Part shown: one piece after another, positions 6,766-13,900 of the stretch
Layout of the letters: the number at the start of each line of letters is the position of its first letter
How positions within the stretch are numbered: the first letter of the stretch is position 1
Source of the DNA: JBDZUZ01 sp040255445
Lineage (GTDB): Bacteria; Planctomycetota; Phycisphaerae; Phycisphaerales; UBA1924
Length of the DNA stretch: 25,260 nt
NCBI GenBank assembly: GCA_040255445.1
Contig: JBDZUZ010000037.1
Location: forward strand, 1-25,260
Reading direction: 5' to 3'
The notes under the pieces: model-generated
The model's database searches: none
Told to the model about the DNA's origin: nothing
What the model saw: the letters and a program-made list of their open reading frames with translations, nothing else
Translations under genes and position numbers: made by a program

Positions 6766-8037
6766 ATGCTGACGCGTCGAGGAGTACTGGCGGGTGGTCT
6801 GGCGGCGGGGGCAGCGCTCGTGGTGCGGCGGGCTCGGGCGGATGAGACGCCGCCGATCGCGCGGCCGCACGCGGGTCATGCGGGTCATGCGGGCGTGGCG
6901 GATGGCGGGCGGGTCCCGGTCATCACGCCCAACGGCTCGACGATGCCGTACCGCATCATCGACGGTGTGAAGGAGTTTCATATCGTCGCGGAGGCGATCG
7001 AGCGTGAGTTTGCCGATGGCATGCGCGTGAAGTGCTGGGGGTACAACGGCTCGACCCCGGGGCCGACGATCGAGGTAGTGCAGGGGGACCGCGTGCGGTT
7101 CTTCGTGACCAACCGGCTGAAGGAGCACACCAGCGTGCACTGGCACGGGCTGTTCATCCCCTGCGGGATGGACGGCGTGAACGGTCTAACGCAGGCGGGC
7201 ATCATGCCCGGCGAGACGTGGGTGTACGAGTTCACGATCCCCGAGCAGCATGGGACGTTCATGTATCACCCGCATGCGGACGAGATGACGCAGATGGCGT
7301 TTGGGATGATGGGGTTCCTGATCGTGCACCCGCGCGATCCGGAGGTGCGGCGGGTGGACCGGGACTTCGCGCTCATGCTGCACAACTGGGCGGTGCACCC
7401 GGGGACCTATCGCCCCGACCCGTCGGTGATGGTCGATTTCAATCTGTGGACGTTCAACAGCCGCGTATTCCCGGGGACGGAGCACCTGGTGGTGCGCACG
7501 GGCGACCGCGTGCGGGTGCGGCTGGGGAATCTGAGCATGTGGAACCACCCGATCCATGTACACGGGCACGCGTGGCGGGTGACGAGCACGGACGGCGGGC
7601 AGATTCCTGAGGCGGGGCAGTGGCCGGAGACAACGGTTCTCGTGCCGGTGGGGACAACGCGGGACGTCGAATTTATCGCGGATAATCCCGGCGACTGGGC
7701 GTTGCACTGCCACATGTCGCACCACACGATGAACGCGATGGCGCACGAGATCGCGAACACCACGGGTGTTGATCAGTCGGGTCTGGAATCGCGTGTGCGG
7801 GCGCTCCTGCCCGGGTACATGGCGATGGGGCGCGATGGCATGGCGGAGATGCAGGACATGGCCCGCCACATGCCCGGCCCGAAGAACACGCTGCCGATGA
7901 TGATGGGGGAGGGTCAGTTCGGGAACATCGAGATGGGCGGGATGTTCACGGTGCTGAAGGTGCGCGATGATCTATCGAGCTACGAGGATCCGGGTTGGTA
8001 CCGGTTCCCAGAGGGGACGGTGGCGCGGAGGGTCTGA
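6766..8037 (+). CDS. Two-domain multicopper oxidase (periplasmic copper oxidase, CopA/laccase-like)
   Basis: The 423-residue product starts with a twin-arginine-type signal (TRRGVLAGG, cleavage likely after ARA at 25), so it is probably exported folded. A His-rich segment (PHAGHAGHAG) follows. Domain 1 (about 60-190) has HWHG (125-128) and YHPH (167-170) for the trinuclear centre, but Pro replaces the type-1 Cys. Domain 2 (about 205-335) has HPIHVHG (261-267) and HCHMSHHTMNAM (314-325), giving type-1 ligands Cys315, His320 and axial Met325. A Met-rich tail (345-393) resembles CueO/CopA methionine segments and ends GGMFTVLKVRD, as in CopA. With one type-1 site, in domain 2, the layout is that of small two-domain oxidases. 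It would oxidise Cu(I) to Cu(II). ATG 6766 has GGAGG 7 nt upstream and directly abuts the preceding stop. Confidence 0.93.
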   Translation: MLTRRGVLAGGLAAGAALVVRRARADETPPIARPHAGHAGHAGVADGGRVPVITPNGSTMPYRIIDGVKEFHIVAEAIEREFADGMRVKCWGYNGSTPGPTIEVVQGDRVRFFVTNRLKEHTSVHWHGLFIPCGMDGVNGLTQAGIMPGETWVYEFTIPEQHGTFMYHPHADEMTQMAFGMMGFLIVHPRDPEVRRVDRDFALMLHNWAVHPGTYRPDPSVMVDFNLWTFNSRVFPGTEHLVVRTGDRVRVRLGNLSMWNHPIHVHGHAWRVTSTDGGQIPEAGQWPETTVLVPVGTTRDVEFIADNPGDWALHCHMSHHTMNAMAHEIANTTGVDQSGLESRVRALLPGYMAMGRDGMAEMQDMARHMPGPKNTLPMMMGEGQFGNIEMGGMFTVLKVRDDLSSYEDPGWYRFPEGTVARRV

Positions 8038-8140
8038 ACGCTTGCGCGGTCGCTGCGCGATTTCGGGTGGGCTTGCCTGCTTCGTTGGGCCCCTGTTTCG
8101 TTGGGCCGTGGATTCGGTGTCTTTGAGAAAGGAGTGTGTC

Positions 8141-8683
8141 ATGGAGAAGCAGAGCGAGCGATCTGAGGGCCGGCCGTACCTGCGGTTTGCGATGATGATC
8201 GCAACGTCGATGGTCGTCATGTTCGGGCTGATGTACCTGCACTCCTACCGGATCATCGAGCACGCGTGGTTCAGCGAGACGCGGCTGTTCATGGCGATGA
8301 TCATGGGCGGCGGGATGATCGTCGTCATGCTGTTGTACATGCTGCACATGTACAAGAGCCGGATGTACAACGCGCTCGCGCTGGGCGCGGCGGTTGTGCT
8401 GCTGGCGGGCGGCGTCGCGCTGGTGCGCAGCCAGGTCACTGTCGACGATGTCGACTACATGGAGGGGATGATCCCGCACCACTCGATCGCGATCCTGACG
8501 AGCGAGCGGGCCGGGATCGAGGATGTGCGGGTGCGCAAATTGGCCGATGAGATCATCAAGGCGCAACGGCGCGAGATCAAAGAGATGAAGTGGCTGATCG
8601 CGGACATCCGCGCGAACGGGGTCGCGGCGACAGAGGCCGAGGCGGAGTCGCGGTCGGTGCCGGAGTTTTCGGCGGAGCCGTGA
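8141..8683 (+). CDS. DUF305-domain membrane protein
   Basis: The 180-residue product has three predicted membrane segments (about residues 15-33, 48-68 and 76-95), the first two rich in Met and His (MFGLMYLHSY, MLLYMLHMYKSRM). A DUF305 domain follows at 102-158, with the hallmark MIPHHS (110-115) and a long helix ending EIKEMKWLI. DUF305 proteins are often found in copper and other metal-resistance loci and are thought to bind metal through the His/Met helix. It lies 103 bp after the oxidase on the same strand, with AAAGGAG 6 nt before ATG 8141, so it is probably the last gene of the operon. Metal transport or storage is an inference from context. Confidence 0.88.
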   Translation: MEKQSERSEGRPYLRFAMMIATSMVVMFGLMYLHSYRIIEHAWFSETRLFMAMIMGGGMIVVMLLYMLHMYKSRMYNALALGAAVVLLAGGVALVRSQVTVDDVDYMEGMIPHHSIAILTSERAGIEDVRVRKLADEIIKAQRREIKEMKWLIADIRANGVAATEAEAESRSVPEFSAEP

Positions 8684-8737
8684 GGTCGTGCCGAATCGAG
8701 GGCGATCCCAGTGTTGATTGAAGGAGCGTCGCCCAAC

Positions 8738-8782
8738 GCACGGCGGCTCGCCTCGCAAAGCCTCGGCTCGGAGCCGTGGCAC
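8738..8782 (-). repeat. Second copy of the dispersed intergenic repeat, inverted
   Basis: Read on the minus strand, this contains TGCCACGGCTCCGAGCCGAG then GCGAGGCGAGCCGCCGTG. It closely matches the element after scpA (3432-3476), with scattered changes and one-base indels. It sits in the convergent gap between the DUF305 gene and the aminotransferase gene. Confidence 0.65.
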
Positions 8783-8843
8783 AGGAGACGGAGACAGTAG
8801 AACGCAAGAGGAGAAGAGGTAGAGAGGTTGTAGAAGAGGTAGA

Positions 8844-8918
8844 CACCGGCGAGCCGCCGGTGCCACGATGCCGCGTTCCGAACCACTCTGTCCCTCTGTC
8901 CCTCTGTCCCTTTGTCCC
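8844..8918 (+). repeat. Hairpin followed by four 8-bp tandem repeats
   Basis: CACCGGCG/AGC/CGCCGGTG forms an 8-bp-arm hairpin at 8844-8862, with sequence similar to the dispersed repeats nearby. At 8887-8918 the octamer TCTGTCCC occurs three times followed by TTTGTCCC. Both lie just beyond the aminotransferase stop codon. No T-run follows the hairpin, so it is not a standard terminator. Confidence 0.6.
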
Positions 8919-8921
8919 TGC

Positions 8922-10202
8922 CTACTTCAACCGCCCCACAAACTCCGCAAACCGATCCATCCCCTTATTGATCTGGTCCTCGCTGCACGCAAACGAAATC
9001 CGCACGTGATTCCCGCCGCAACCACCGAAGTCCTCGCCCGGCACGAACGCAACCAGCGCCTCTTCGAGCAGCGCTTCGCTCATCTCCATCGCGGAGTTGA
9101 TCGTCTTGCCCTTCGGCGTCGTCTTGCCAAAGTACGCGGAGACATCGGGGAAGGCGTAGAAAGCGCCTGTCGGCTTGGGGCAGTTGATCGCGGGGATCTG
9201 GCCCAGGCGCATGTCGATCAGTTCGCCGCGGCGGGCGAAGGCCTCGCGCATCTTCTCGACATCCGCCGCGCACTCCTTGATCGCCGCGCGGATGGCGGGA
9301 TATGTAAAGCTCGTGATGTTGGTCGTCATCTGCCCCTGCAGCGTGCCCATCGCGCTGATCAGGCTCTTGCCGAACGCGCCGCTCCCGGCGGTGTAGCCGA
9401 TGCGCCAGCCGGTCATCGCGTAGGCCTTCGACAGGCCGTTGATCGTGATCGTCCGCTCGGCGACCTCGGGCACGGAGCCGATCGAAAAGTGCTTCACGCC
9501 GCCGAACACGATTTTCTCGTAGATCTCGTCGCTCAGGATCACCATGCCCGGCGCGGTGGTCTTCGCGGCCTCGGCCACGACCGCGGCGATCGCTTTGAGC
9601 TCCTCGGGGGTGTACATCGTGCCGCAGGGGTTGCTGGGGCTGTTGAGAATCAGCATCCGCGTCCGCGGCGTGATGGCCTTCCGGATCGCTTCAGCGCTGG
9701 CGCGGAACCCGTTCTCGGGCCCGGTCTGGACCTCGACCACCTTGCCGCCGGCGATCTCGACGATCGGGGCGTAGCTGACCCAGGCGGGGACGGGCAGGAC
9801 AACCTCCATCGGCGCCTCGCCGGGCTTGGGCGGGTCGAGGAGGCACTGGCAGGCGACATACAGGCTGTGCTTGCCGCCGGCGGAGATGGCGATGTGGTCG
9901 GCGGTGACGCCGGGGAGGCCGTTCTCGCGGGTGAGCTTGTCGGCGATGACGGCTCGCGTCTCGGGGTCGCCCAGGGTGGGCATGTACTTGGTCTGGCCGG
10001 CCTTGAGGGCGGCGATCGCGGCGTCCTTGGCGATGGTCGGGGTATCGAAATCCGGCTCGCCCGCGGCGAAGGAGAGGACATCGACCCCCTGCTTCTGGAG
10101 GGCCTTGGCCCGGTTCATGAAGGCGACGGTGACCGACGGTTTCAAGGCCTTGACGCGGTTGGAGACGGTGAGGGCGGAGGCGACGGTCGAGGTGGAGGTC
10201 AT
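8922..10202 (-). CDS. Class I aminotransferase, aspartate/aromatic type
   Basis: This PLP enzyme has 426 residues. Landmarks are AAGEPDF (46-52), YMPTLGDPETR (73-83), NSPSNPCGT (187-195, Asn191), SDEIY (224-228, Asp225 for the pyridine nitrogen), SKAYAMTGWRIGY (258-270, Lys259 as Schiff-base lysine) and HVRISFA (399-405, Arg401 for the substrate carboxylate). This is the pattern of prokaryotic aspartate aminotransferases of the subgroup common in thermophiles and many Gram-negatives; aromatic or prephenate substrates are possible. ATG 10202 is preferred over the longer open frame to 10307 because the extension is Pro/Arg-rich and a TATCTT box lies 6 nt upstream of the ATG. The gene is convergent with the copper operon and divergent from rpsO. 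Confidence 0.92.
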   Translation of the reverse strand: MTSTSTVASALTVSNRVKALKPSVTVAFMNRAKALQKQGVDVLSFAAGEPDFDTPTIAKDAAIAALKAGQTKYMPTLGDPETRAVIADKLTRENGLPGVTADHIAISAGGKHSLYVACQCLLDPPKPGEAPMEVVLPVPAWVSYAPIVEIAGGKVVEVQTGPENGFRASAEAIRKAITPRTRMLILNSPSNPCGTMYTPEELKAIAAVVAEAAKTTAPGMVILSDEIYEKIVFGGVKHFSIGSVPEVAERTITINGLSKAYAMTGWRIGYTAGSGAFGKSLISAMGTLQGQMTTNITSFTYPAIRAAIKECAADVEKMREAFARRGELIDMRLGQIPAINCPKPTGAFYAFPDVSAYFGKTTPKGKTINSAMEMSEALLEEALVAFVPGEDFGGCGGNHVRISFACSEDQINKGMDRFAEFVGRLK

Positions 10203-10208
10203 GGTGAA

Positions 10209-10214
10209 AAGATA
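10209..10214 (-). promoter_or_regulatory. Putative -10 box (TATCTT) of the leaderless aminotransferase
   Basis: TATCTT ends 6 nt before ATG 10202. No Shine-Dalgarno and no convincing -35 are visible. Confidence 0.4.
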
Positions 10215-10318
10215 GGGGGTTGGGAGGGGTGCCGGGCCCCGCGGCGGGGGTCTGGGGCGTGAAGAGTGGGCCGGGACTGGCCTCGGAAGGGGCCGCGGGT
10301 CTGTCAAGCCCTTGTCAG

Positions 10319-10347
10319 TTGATCGTTTGCGGGGGTCGGTCTACCCT
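10319..10347 (+). promoter_or_regulatory. Putative rpsO promoter
   Basis: TTGATC (10319-10324), a 17-bp spacer and TACCCT (10342-10347) form a plausible sigma70-type promoter. TTGTCA at 10312 is a stronger -35 by sequence but has too long a spacer. The transcript would have a leader of about 40 nt, in which S15 could bind for autoregulation; I could not show a pseudoknot by eye. Confidence 0.5.
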
Positions 10348-10393
10348 TCCGCTCGATTCAGACAGACCAGAAATCCTTTGGGGATCCTCACTG

Positions 10394-10663
10394 ATGGCAC
10401 TTTTGGCCGAGCATCGCGCGCAGATCGTCAACGACTTCCGCACCCACGAGGGTGACACCGGCTCGCCGGAAGTGCAGGTTGCCATGCTGACCAACCGCAT
10501 CAACGCGGTGGCGGAGCACCTCAAGTCCCACAAGAAGGATTTCCACAGCCGCCGCGGGCTGCTGATGATGGTCGGCCAGCGCAACCGCATGCTGCGGTAC
10601 CTGGCCCGCAACGAGCCGCAGCGCTACCAGACGCTGATCCAGCGCCTCGGCCTGCGGAAGTAA
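10394..10663 (+). CDS. rpsO: 30S ribosomal protein S15
   Basis: The 89-residue product matches S15 over its full length: FRTHEGDTGSPEVQVAMLTN, then HLKSHKKDFHSRRGLLMMVG and NRMLRYLARNEPQRYQTLI. S15 binds 16S rRNA early in assembly of the small-subunit central domain. Eighty-nine residues is the usual bacterial length, which fixes ATG 10394. The Shine-Dalgarno is weak (GGGGAT about 9 nt upstream). It precedes pnp, a gene order conserved across many bacteria, but here a strong terminator lies between the two. Confidence 0.98.
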   Translation: MALLAEHRAQIVNDFRTHEGDTGSPEVQVAMLTNRINAVAEHLKSHKKDFHSRRGLLMMVGQRNRMLRYLARNEPQRYQTLIQRLGLRK

Positions 10664-10975
10664 GCCAAGCTACGGCCCGGAGTCACGCACGACTCCGGGC
10701 CGTTTTTCATTCCGTTTCGTGTGCGTTCCGGTCGCTCCGAGTGAGTGGCAGTGGGCACCGGGCAGTCTCCCGCCGCGTGGTCGGCGAGCGAGCCTGCTCC
10801 GTGCCTTCTGCCTCTCAGAGCTTCGGACCGGCCGGGTGTCTTTCCAAACGCGGCGGCGATAGGTGCGGGCTTCCCCCGCACGCCCGGGGAGCAATCCCAG
10901 CAACATCGCTGTTCCGCGATACCCTCCGCCCAGGGACTTTTTCGCCCGGGCCAAGAACCGAAGGTCTATTCAAAC
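10664..10975 (+). other. rpsO-pnp intergenic region
   Basis: This 312-bp gap holds the rpsO terminator (10673-10707). After it comes a small hairpin GTGCGGG/CTTCC/CCCGCAC at 10863-10881 and a TACCCT hexamer at 10920-10925, which could be the -10 of a separate pnp promoter with a leader of about 45 nt. No -35 is convincing. An upstream in-frame extension of pnp is open here but low-complexity and not conserved in the family, so I see no gene. Confidence 0.5.
10673..10707 (+). terminator. Intrinsic terminator after rpsO
   Basis: A perfect 12-bp stem, CGGCCCGGAGTC (10673-10684) with GACTCCGGGCCG (10691-10702), has loop ACGCAC and is followed by five T (10703-10707). It starts 9 bp after the rpsO stop codon. 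Confidence 0.93.
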
Positions 10976-13192
10976 ATGGCAGAACTCCCCAATCCGAATC
11001 AGGGCCTGATCCGCGTCGAGCGCGAGATCGGCGGCCGCACGCTCACCCTCGAGACCGGCGTCATCGCGAAACTCGCGGGCGCGGCGGTGATGGCGACGTA
11101 CGGCGAGAGCACCGTGCTCGCGACGGTGGTGCGTGCAGCGCCCCGAGAGGGCATCGACTTCTTCCCGCTCACCGTTGACTACCGCGAGAAGACCTCCGCC
11201 GCGGGCAAGTTCCCCGGCGGCTTCCGCAAGCGCGAAGGCGCTCCCAACGAGAAGGAAGTGCTCACGATGCGGATGATCGATCGCCCGATCCGTCCGCTCT
11301 TCCCCGATGGGTTCCTCGACGAGGTGCAGATCCAGTGCTGGGTCATGAGCCACGATCAGGAGAACGACACGGATGTGCTCGCGGGCACCGCCGCGGCCGC
11401 CGCGCTGGCAATCTCCGATGTCCCCTACGAGGGCCCGACGGCGACGGTCCGCGTCGGCCGTATCCACACGGATGATGGCCCGCAGATGGTCATCAACCCG
11501 ACGGTTTCGCAGCTTGATTACTCGGATCTGGATCTGGTCGTCGCCGGCCACAAGGACGGCCTGAACATGATCGAGGTCGGCGCGGCGGAGATCACCGAGG
11601 CCGACATGATCGAGGCCCTCAAGTTCGGTGAGAAGCACATCGCCCAGGTGCTCGAGCTGATCGGCGAGCTGACCAAGAAGGCCGGCAAGCCCAAGGTCGC
11701 CGGCGAGCTGCACCTGCCCACGGCCGACATCACCGCGAAGGTGACCAAGCTGATGGAGAAGGAGCTGACCGCAGCGCGGCAGATCCCCGGCAAGGCCGAG
11801 CGGAGCGCGAAGGTCGACGAGCTGCGCAAGCAGATGCTCGACACGCACTTCCAGCCCAAGATGGACGGCAACTACAAGGAATACGCCGACAGCGTCAAGG
11901 CGCGGTCGATGGCGAAGGAAGCCTTCAAGCGGCTGGAAGAGAAGATCACCCGCCGCCTGATCGTCCAGCAGCAGAAGCGGGCCGACGGCCGCAGCGCGAA
12001 GCAGATCCGCCCGATCACCGGCGCGACGAGCGTCTTCCCGCGGACGCACGGCTCAGCGCTCTTCCAGCGCGGCGAGACCCAGTCGCTGGTGTCGTGCACG
12101 CTGGGCACCGGCAAGGACGAGCAGATCATCGACGGGCTCACCCCCGAGTACAGCAAGAAGTTCACGCTGCACTACAACTTCCCGCCCTTCTCGACCGGCG
12201 AGGCCAAACGCATCACCGGCCCGGGCCGGCGCGAGATCGGCCACGGCGCGCTCGCGGAGCGCTCGCTGCTGGCGATCCTGCCCAGCGCTGAGGAGTTCCC
12301 CTACACCATCCGCCTGGTCAGCGACATCACCGAGTCGAACGGCTCATCGTCGATGGCCTCGGTCTGCGGCGGGTGCCTCGCGCTGATGGATGCGGGTGTG
12401 CCGATCGCGGCGACGTGCGCGGGTATCTCGGTCGGCCGCTTCGCGGACGACAACGATGAGAACGAGCTGTTCGTGACCGACATCATCGGCGAAGAGGACT
12501 TCTTCGGCGACATGGACTTCAAGGTCTCGGGCACGCGCAACGGGATCACGGGCATCCAGCTCGATCTCAAGACCCGCGGCCTCAAGATCGAGCAGATCGA
12601 GCGGATCTTCGAGCAGGCCCGCGAGGGCCGGCTGAACATCATCGACACGATGGAGCAGATCATCCCGGCGCCCCGCACCGAGATCTCGCGGCTCGCGCCG
12701 CGGCTCATCTCGCTGCAGATCGATCCCGAGAAGATCGGCAAGCTCATCGGCCCGGGCGGCAAGACCATCCGCGCCCTGCAGGACAAGTACGCCGTCACGA
12801 TCGATGTCGAGGACAGCGGCATCGTTCAGCTGGCCGGCAACGATGCCGACTCGATCGAGGGCGCCCGCGCCGAGATCGATGCGATGTGCGCCGAGATCAA
12901 GGTCGGCACGGTCTACACGGGCAAGGTCGTCAGCACGAAGGACTTCGGCGCGTTCATCGAGCTGGCCCCGGGCACGGACGGCATGTGCCACATCTCCGAG
13001 CTGGCTGACGGCTACGTGAAGAGCGTGCACGATGTCGTGAAGATCGGCGACACCGTGAAGGTGAAGGTGATCCTCGTCGACGACCAGGGCCGCATCAAGC
13101 TGAGCCGCAAGGCGGTGCTGATGGACGAGAACAAGGGTGAAGGTCGGGGCGAGGGCCGGGGCGAAGGCAAGCCGGCGTCCGCAAAGGCCTGA
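10976..13192 (+). CDS. pnp: Polyribonucleotide nucleotidyltransferase (PNPase)
   Basis: PNPase is a trimeric, phosphate-dependent 3'-5' exoribonuclease of RNA decay. The 738-residue product has the full domain order. RNase PH domain 1 has GKFPGGFRKREGAPNEKEVL and RMIDRPIRPLFP. A helical domain follows (about 240-320). RNase PH domain 2 has RTHGSALFQRGETQ, FPPFSTGEAKR and DITESNGSSSMASVCGG. A KH domain with KIGKLIGPGGKTIR and an S1 domain with GKVVSTKDFGAFIELAPG complete it. It ends in a short Gly/Glu/Arg repeat (GEGRGEGRGEG). ATG 10976 gives the expected MAELPNPNQG start, with AAGG 11 nt upstream; the frame is open to 10745 but that part is not PNPase-like. PNPase is often autoregulated through its leader, which cannot be judged here. 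Confidence 0.98.
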   Translation: MAELPNPNQGLIRVEREIGGRTLTLETGVIAKLAGAAVMATYGESTVLATVVRAAPREGIDFFPLTVDYREKTSAAGKFPGGFRKREGAPNEKEVLTMRMIDRPIRPLFPDGFLDEVQIQCWVMSHDQENDTDVLAGTAAAAALAISDVPYEGPTATVRVGRIHTDDGPQMVINPTVSQLDYSDLDLVVAGHKDGLNMIEVGAAEITEADMIEALKFGEKHIAQVLELIGELTKKAGKPKVAGELHLPTADITAKVTKLMEKELTAARQIPGKAERSAKVDELRKQMLDTHFQPKMDGNYKEYADSVKARSMAKEAFKRLEEKITRRLIVQQQKRADGRSAKQIRPITGATSVFPRTHGSALFQRGETQSLVSCTLGTGKDEQIIDGLTPEYSKKFTLHYNFPPFSTGEAKRITGPGRREIGHGALAERSLLAILPSAEEFPYTIRLVSDITESNGSSSMASVCGGCLALMDAGVPIAATCAGISVGRFADDNDENELFVTDIIGEEDFFGDMDFKVSGTRNGITGIQLDLKTRGLKIEQIERIFEQAREGRLNIIDTMEQIIPAPRTEISRLAPRLISLQIDPEKIGKLIGPGGKTIRALQDKYAVTIDVEDSGIVQLAGNDADSIEGARAEIDAMCAEIKVGTVYTGKVVSTKDFGAFIELAPGTDGMCHISELADGYVKSVHDVVKIGDTVKVKVILVDDQGRIKLSRKAVLMDENKGEGRGEGRGEGKPASAKA

Positions 13193-13215
13193 TACCGCAC
13201 GAGTTATGAACTCAG

Positions 13216-13252
13216 AGCCCGATGGTCCCTCCGGGGAACCATCGGGCTTTTT
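13216..13252 (+). terminator. Intrinsic terminator after pnp
   Basis: AGCCCGATGGT (13216-13226) pairs perfectly with ACCATCGGGCT (13238-13248), the 11-nt loop being able to close further (CCC/GGG). Five T end the hairpin (13248-13252, counting the last arm base). It starts 23 bp after the pnp stop. Confidence 0.92.
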
Positions 13253-13285
13253 CATTTGGTTGGGCGGAGTGGAGCCGATATCGCG

Positions 13286-13313
13286 TTGACGGGCGTGCGG
13301 CGTTTGATAACTT
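13286..13313 (+). promoter_or_regulatory. Putative promoter of the cold-shock gene
   Basis: TTGACG (13286-13291) and TAACTT (13308-13313) are separated by 16 bp. The implied leader of about 195 nt recalls the long leaders of cspA-type mRNAs, which fold differently in the cold. Confidence 0.45.
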
Positions 13314-13513
13314 AGGGGAAGTACCCGGCCGCGGGTGGGTGACGAAGTCGCCCGGCGTGGATCAACGGGACTGGGGGTTGTGTTCCCATCGCGTCCGGCA
13401 ACCGTCAAGGTCGCGGCCGGCCAGATGCGTCGTGGACTCCCGGTAGGAGCGTTCCGGGGGGCGTGGTCCGGGTTGAACTCGGCCGGCTCCCAGTGCAGGG
13501 TCGGGAGCAAACC

Positions 13514-13801
13514 ATGGCTGAGGAAGCCCGACAGGAAATCCGTGGTCTCGAGGGCGTGGTGAAGTGGTTCGATCCCAGGAAGGGATACGGCTTCATCATC
13601 GGCCCCGAGGGTCAGGACATCATGACGCACTACTCCGTGATCTCTGGGGAGGGGTTTCGGGTGCTGAAGGACGGGTCGACCGTTGTGTACGACGCCATCA
13701 AGACCGACAAGGGCTGGAAGGCGACCAAGGTCGTGCGGAGCGAGAGCGCGGAGGTGACGGTGCCTTCGCGCAAGGGATACACCCGCTCGCCGCGGCGGTA
13801 A
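13514..13801 (+). CDS. Cold-shock-domain protein with atypical RNP2
   Basis: This 95-residue protein has one cold-shock domain (residues 12-75), a single-stranded RNA/DNA-binding OB fold. Visible landmarks are VVKWFDPRKGYGFI (15-28), with Trp18, Phe19 and RNP1 KGYGFI. RNP2, normally VFVHFS or similar, reads IMTHYS (36-41), so the nucleic-acid-stacking Phe is Met and the following Val is Thr. Another difference is a basic C-terminal extension (SRKGYTRSPRR) of about 20 residues beyond the usual 65-70-residue protein. ATG 13514 has GGGAG 6 nt upstream; the frame is open to 13463 but that adds unrelated residues. Whether it is cold-induced cannot be told from the protein. Confidence 0.9.
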   Translation: MAEEARQEIRGLEGVVKWFDPRKGYGFIIGPEGQDIMTHYSVISGEGFRVLKDGSTVVYDAIKTDKGWKATKVVRSESAEVTVPSRKGYTRSPRR

Positions 13802-13888
13802 CGATCGCCTCCGGACTGTCGGTGTTGGGCGCTGGTGCATGGCGCCCGGTGTGGCGTCGGGAGTGGCCCGGGCCGCTGCGCGGGCGGA

Positions 13889-13894
13889 TACTCT
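13889..13894 (+). promoter_or_regulatory. Putative -10 box (TACTCT) of the leaderless histidine kinase
   Basis: TACTCT ends 6 nt before GTG 13901. There is no Shine-Dalgarno and no clear -35. It supports GTG 13901 over the upstream ATG at 13835. Confidence 0.35.
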
Positions 13895-13900
13895 CGGCCT

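Larger units (their letters stand above)
13193..13513 (+). other. pnp-cold-shock gene intergenic region
   Basis: This 321-bp gap contains the pnp terminator (13216-13252), a promoter candidate (13286-13313) and about 195 nt of apparent 5' leader before the cold-shock gene. I see no open frame there with coding character. Confidence 0.5.

Noticed and set aside
8141..8683. Prophage or insertion-sequence remnants around the repeat-rich gaps
   Set aside because: No transposase, integrase or phage structural motif is visible anywhere in the window.
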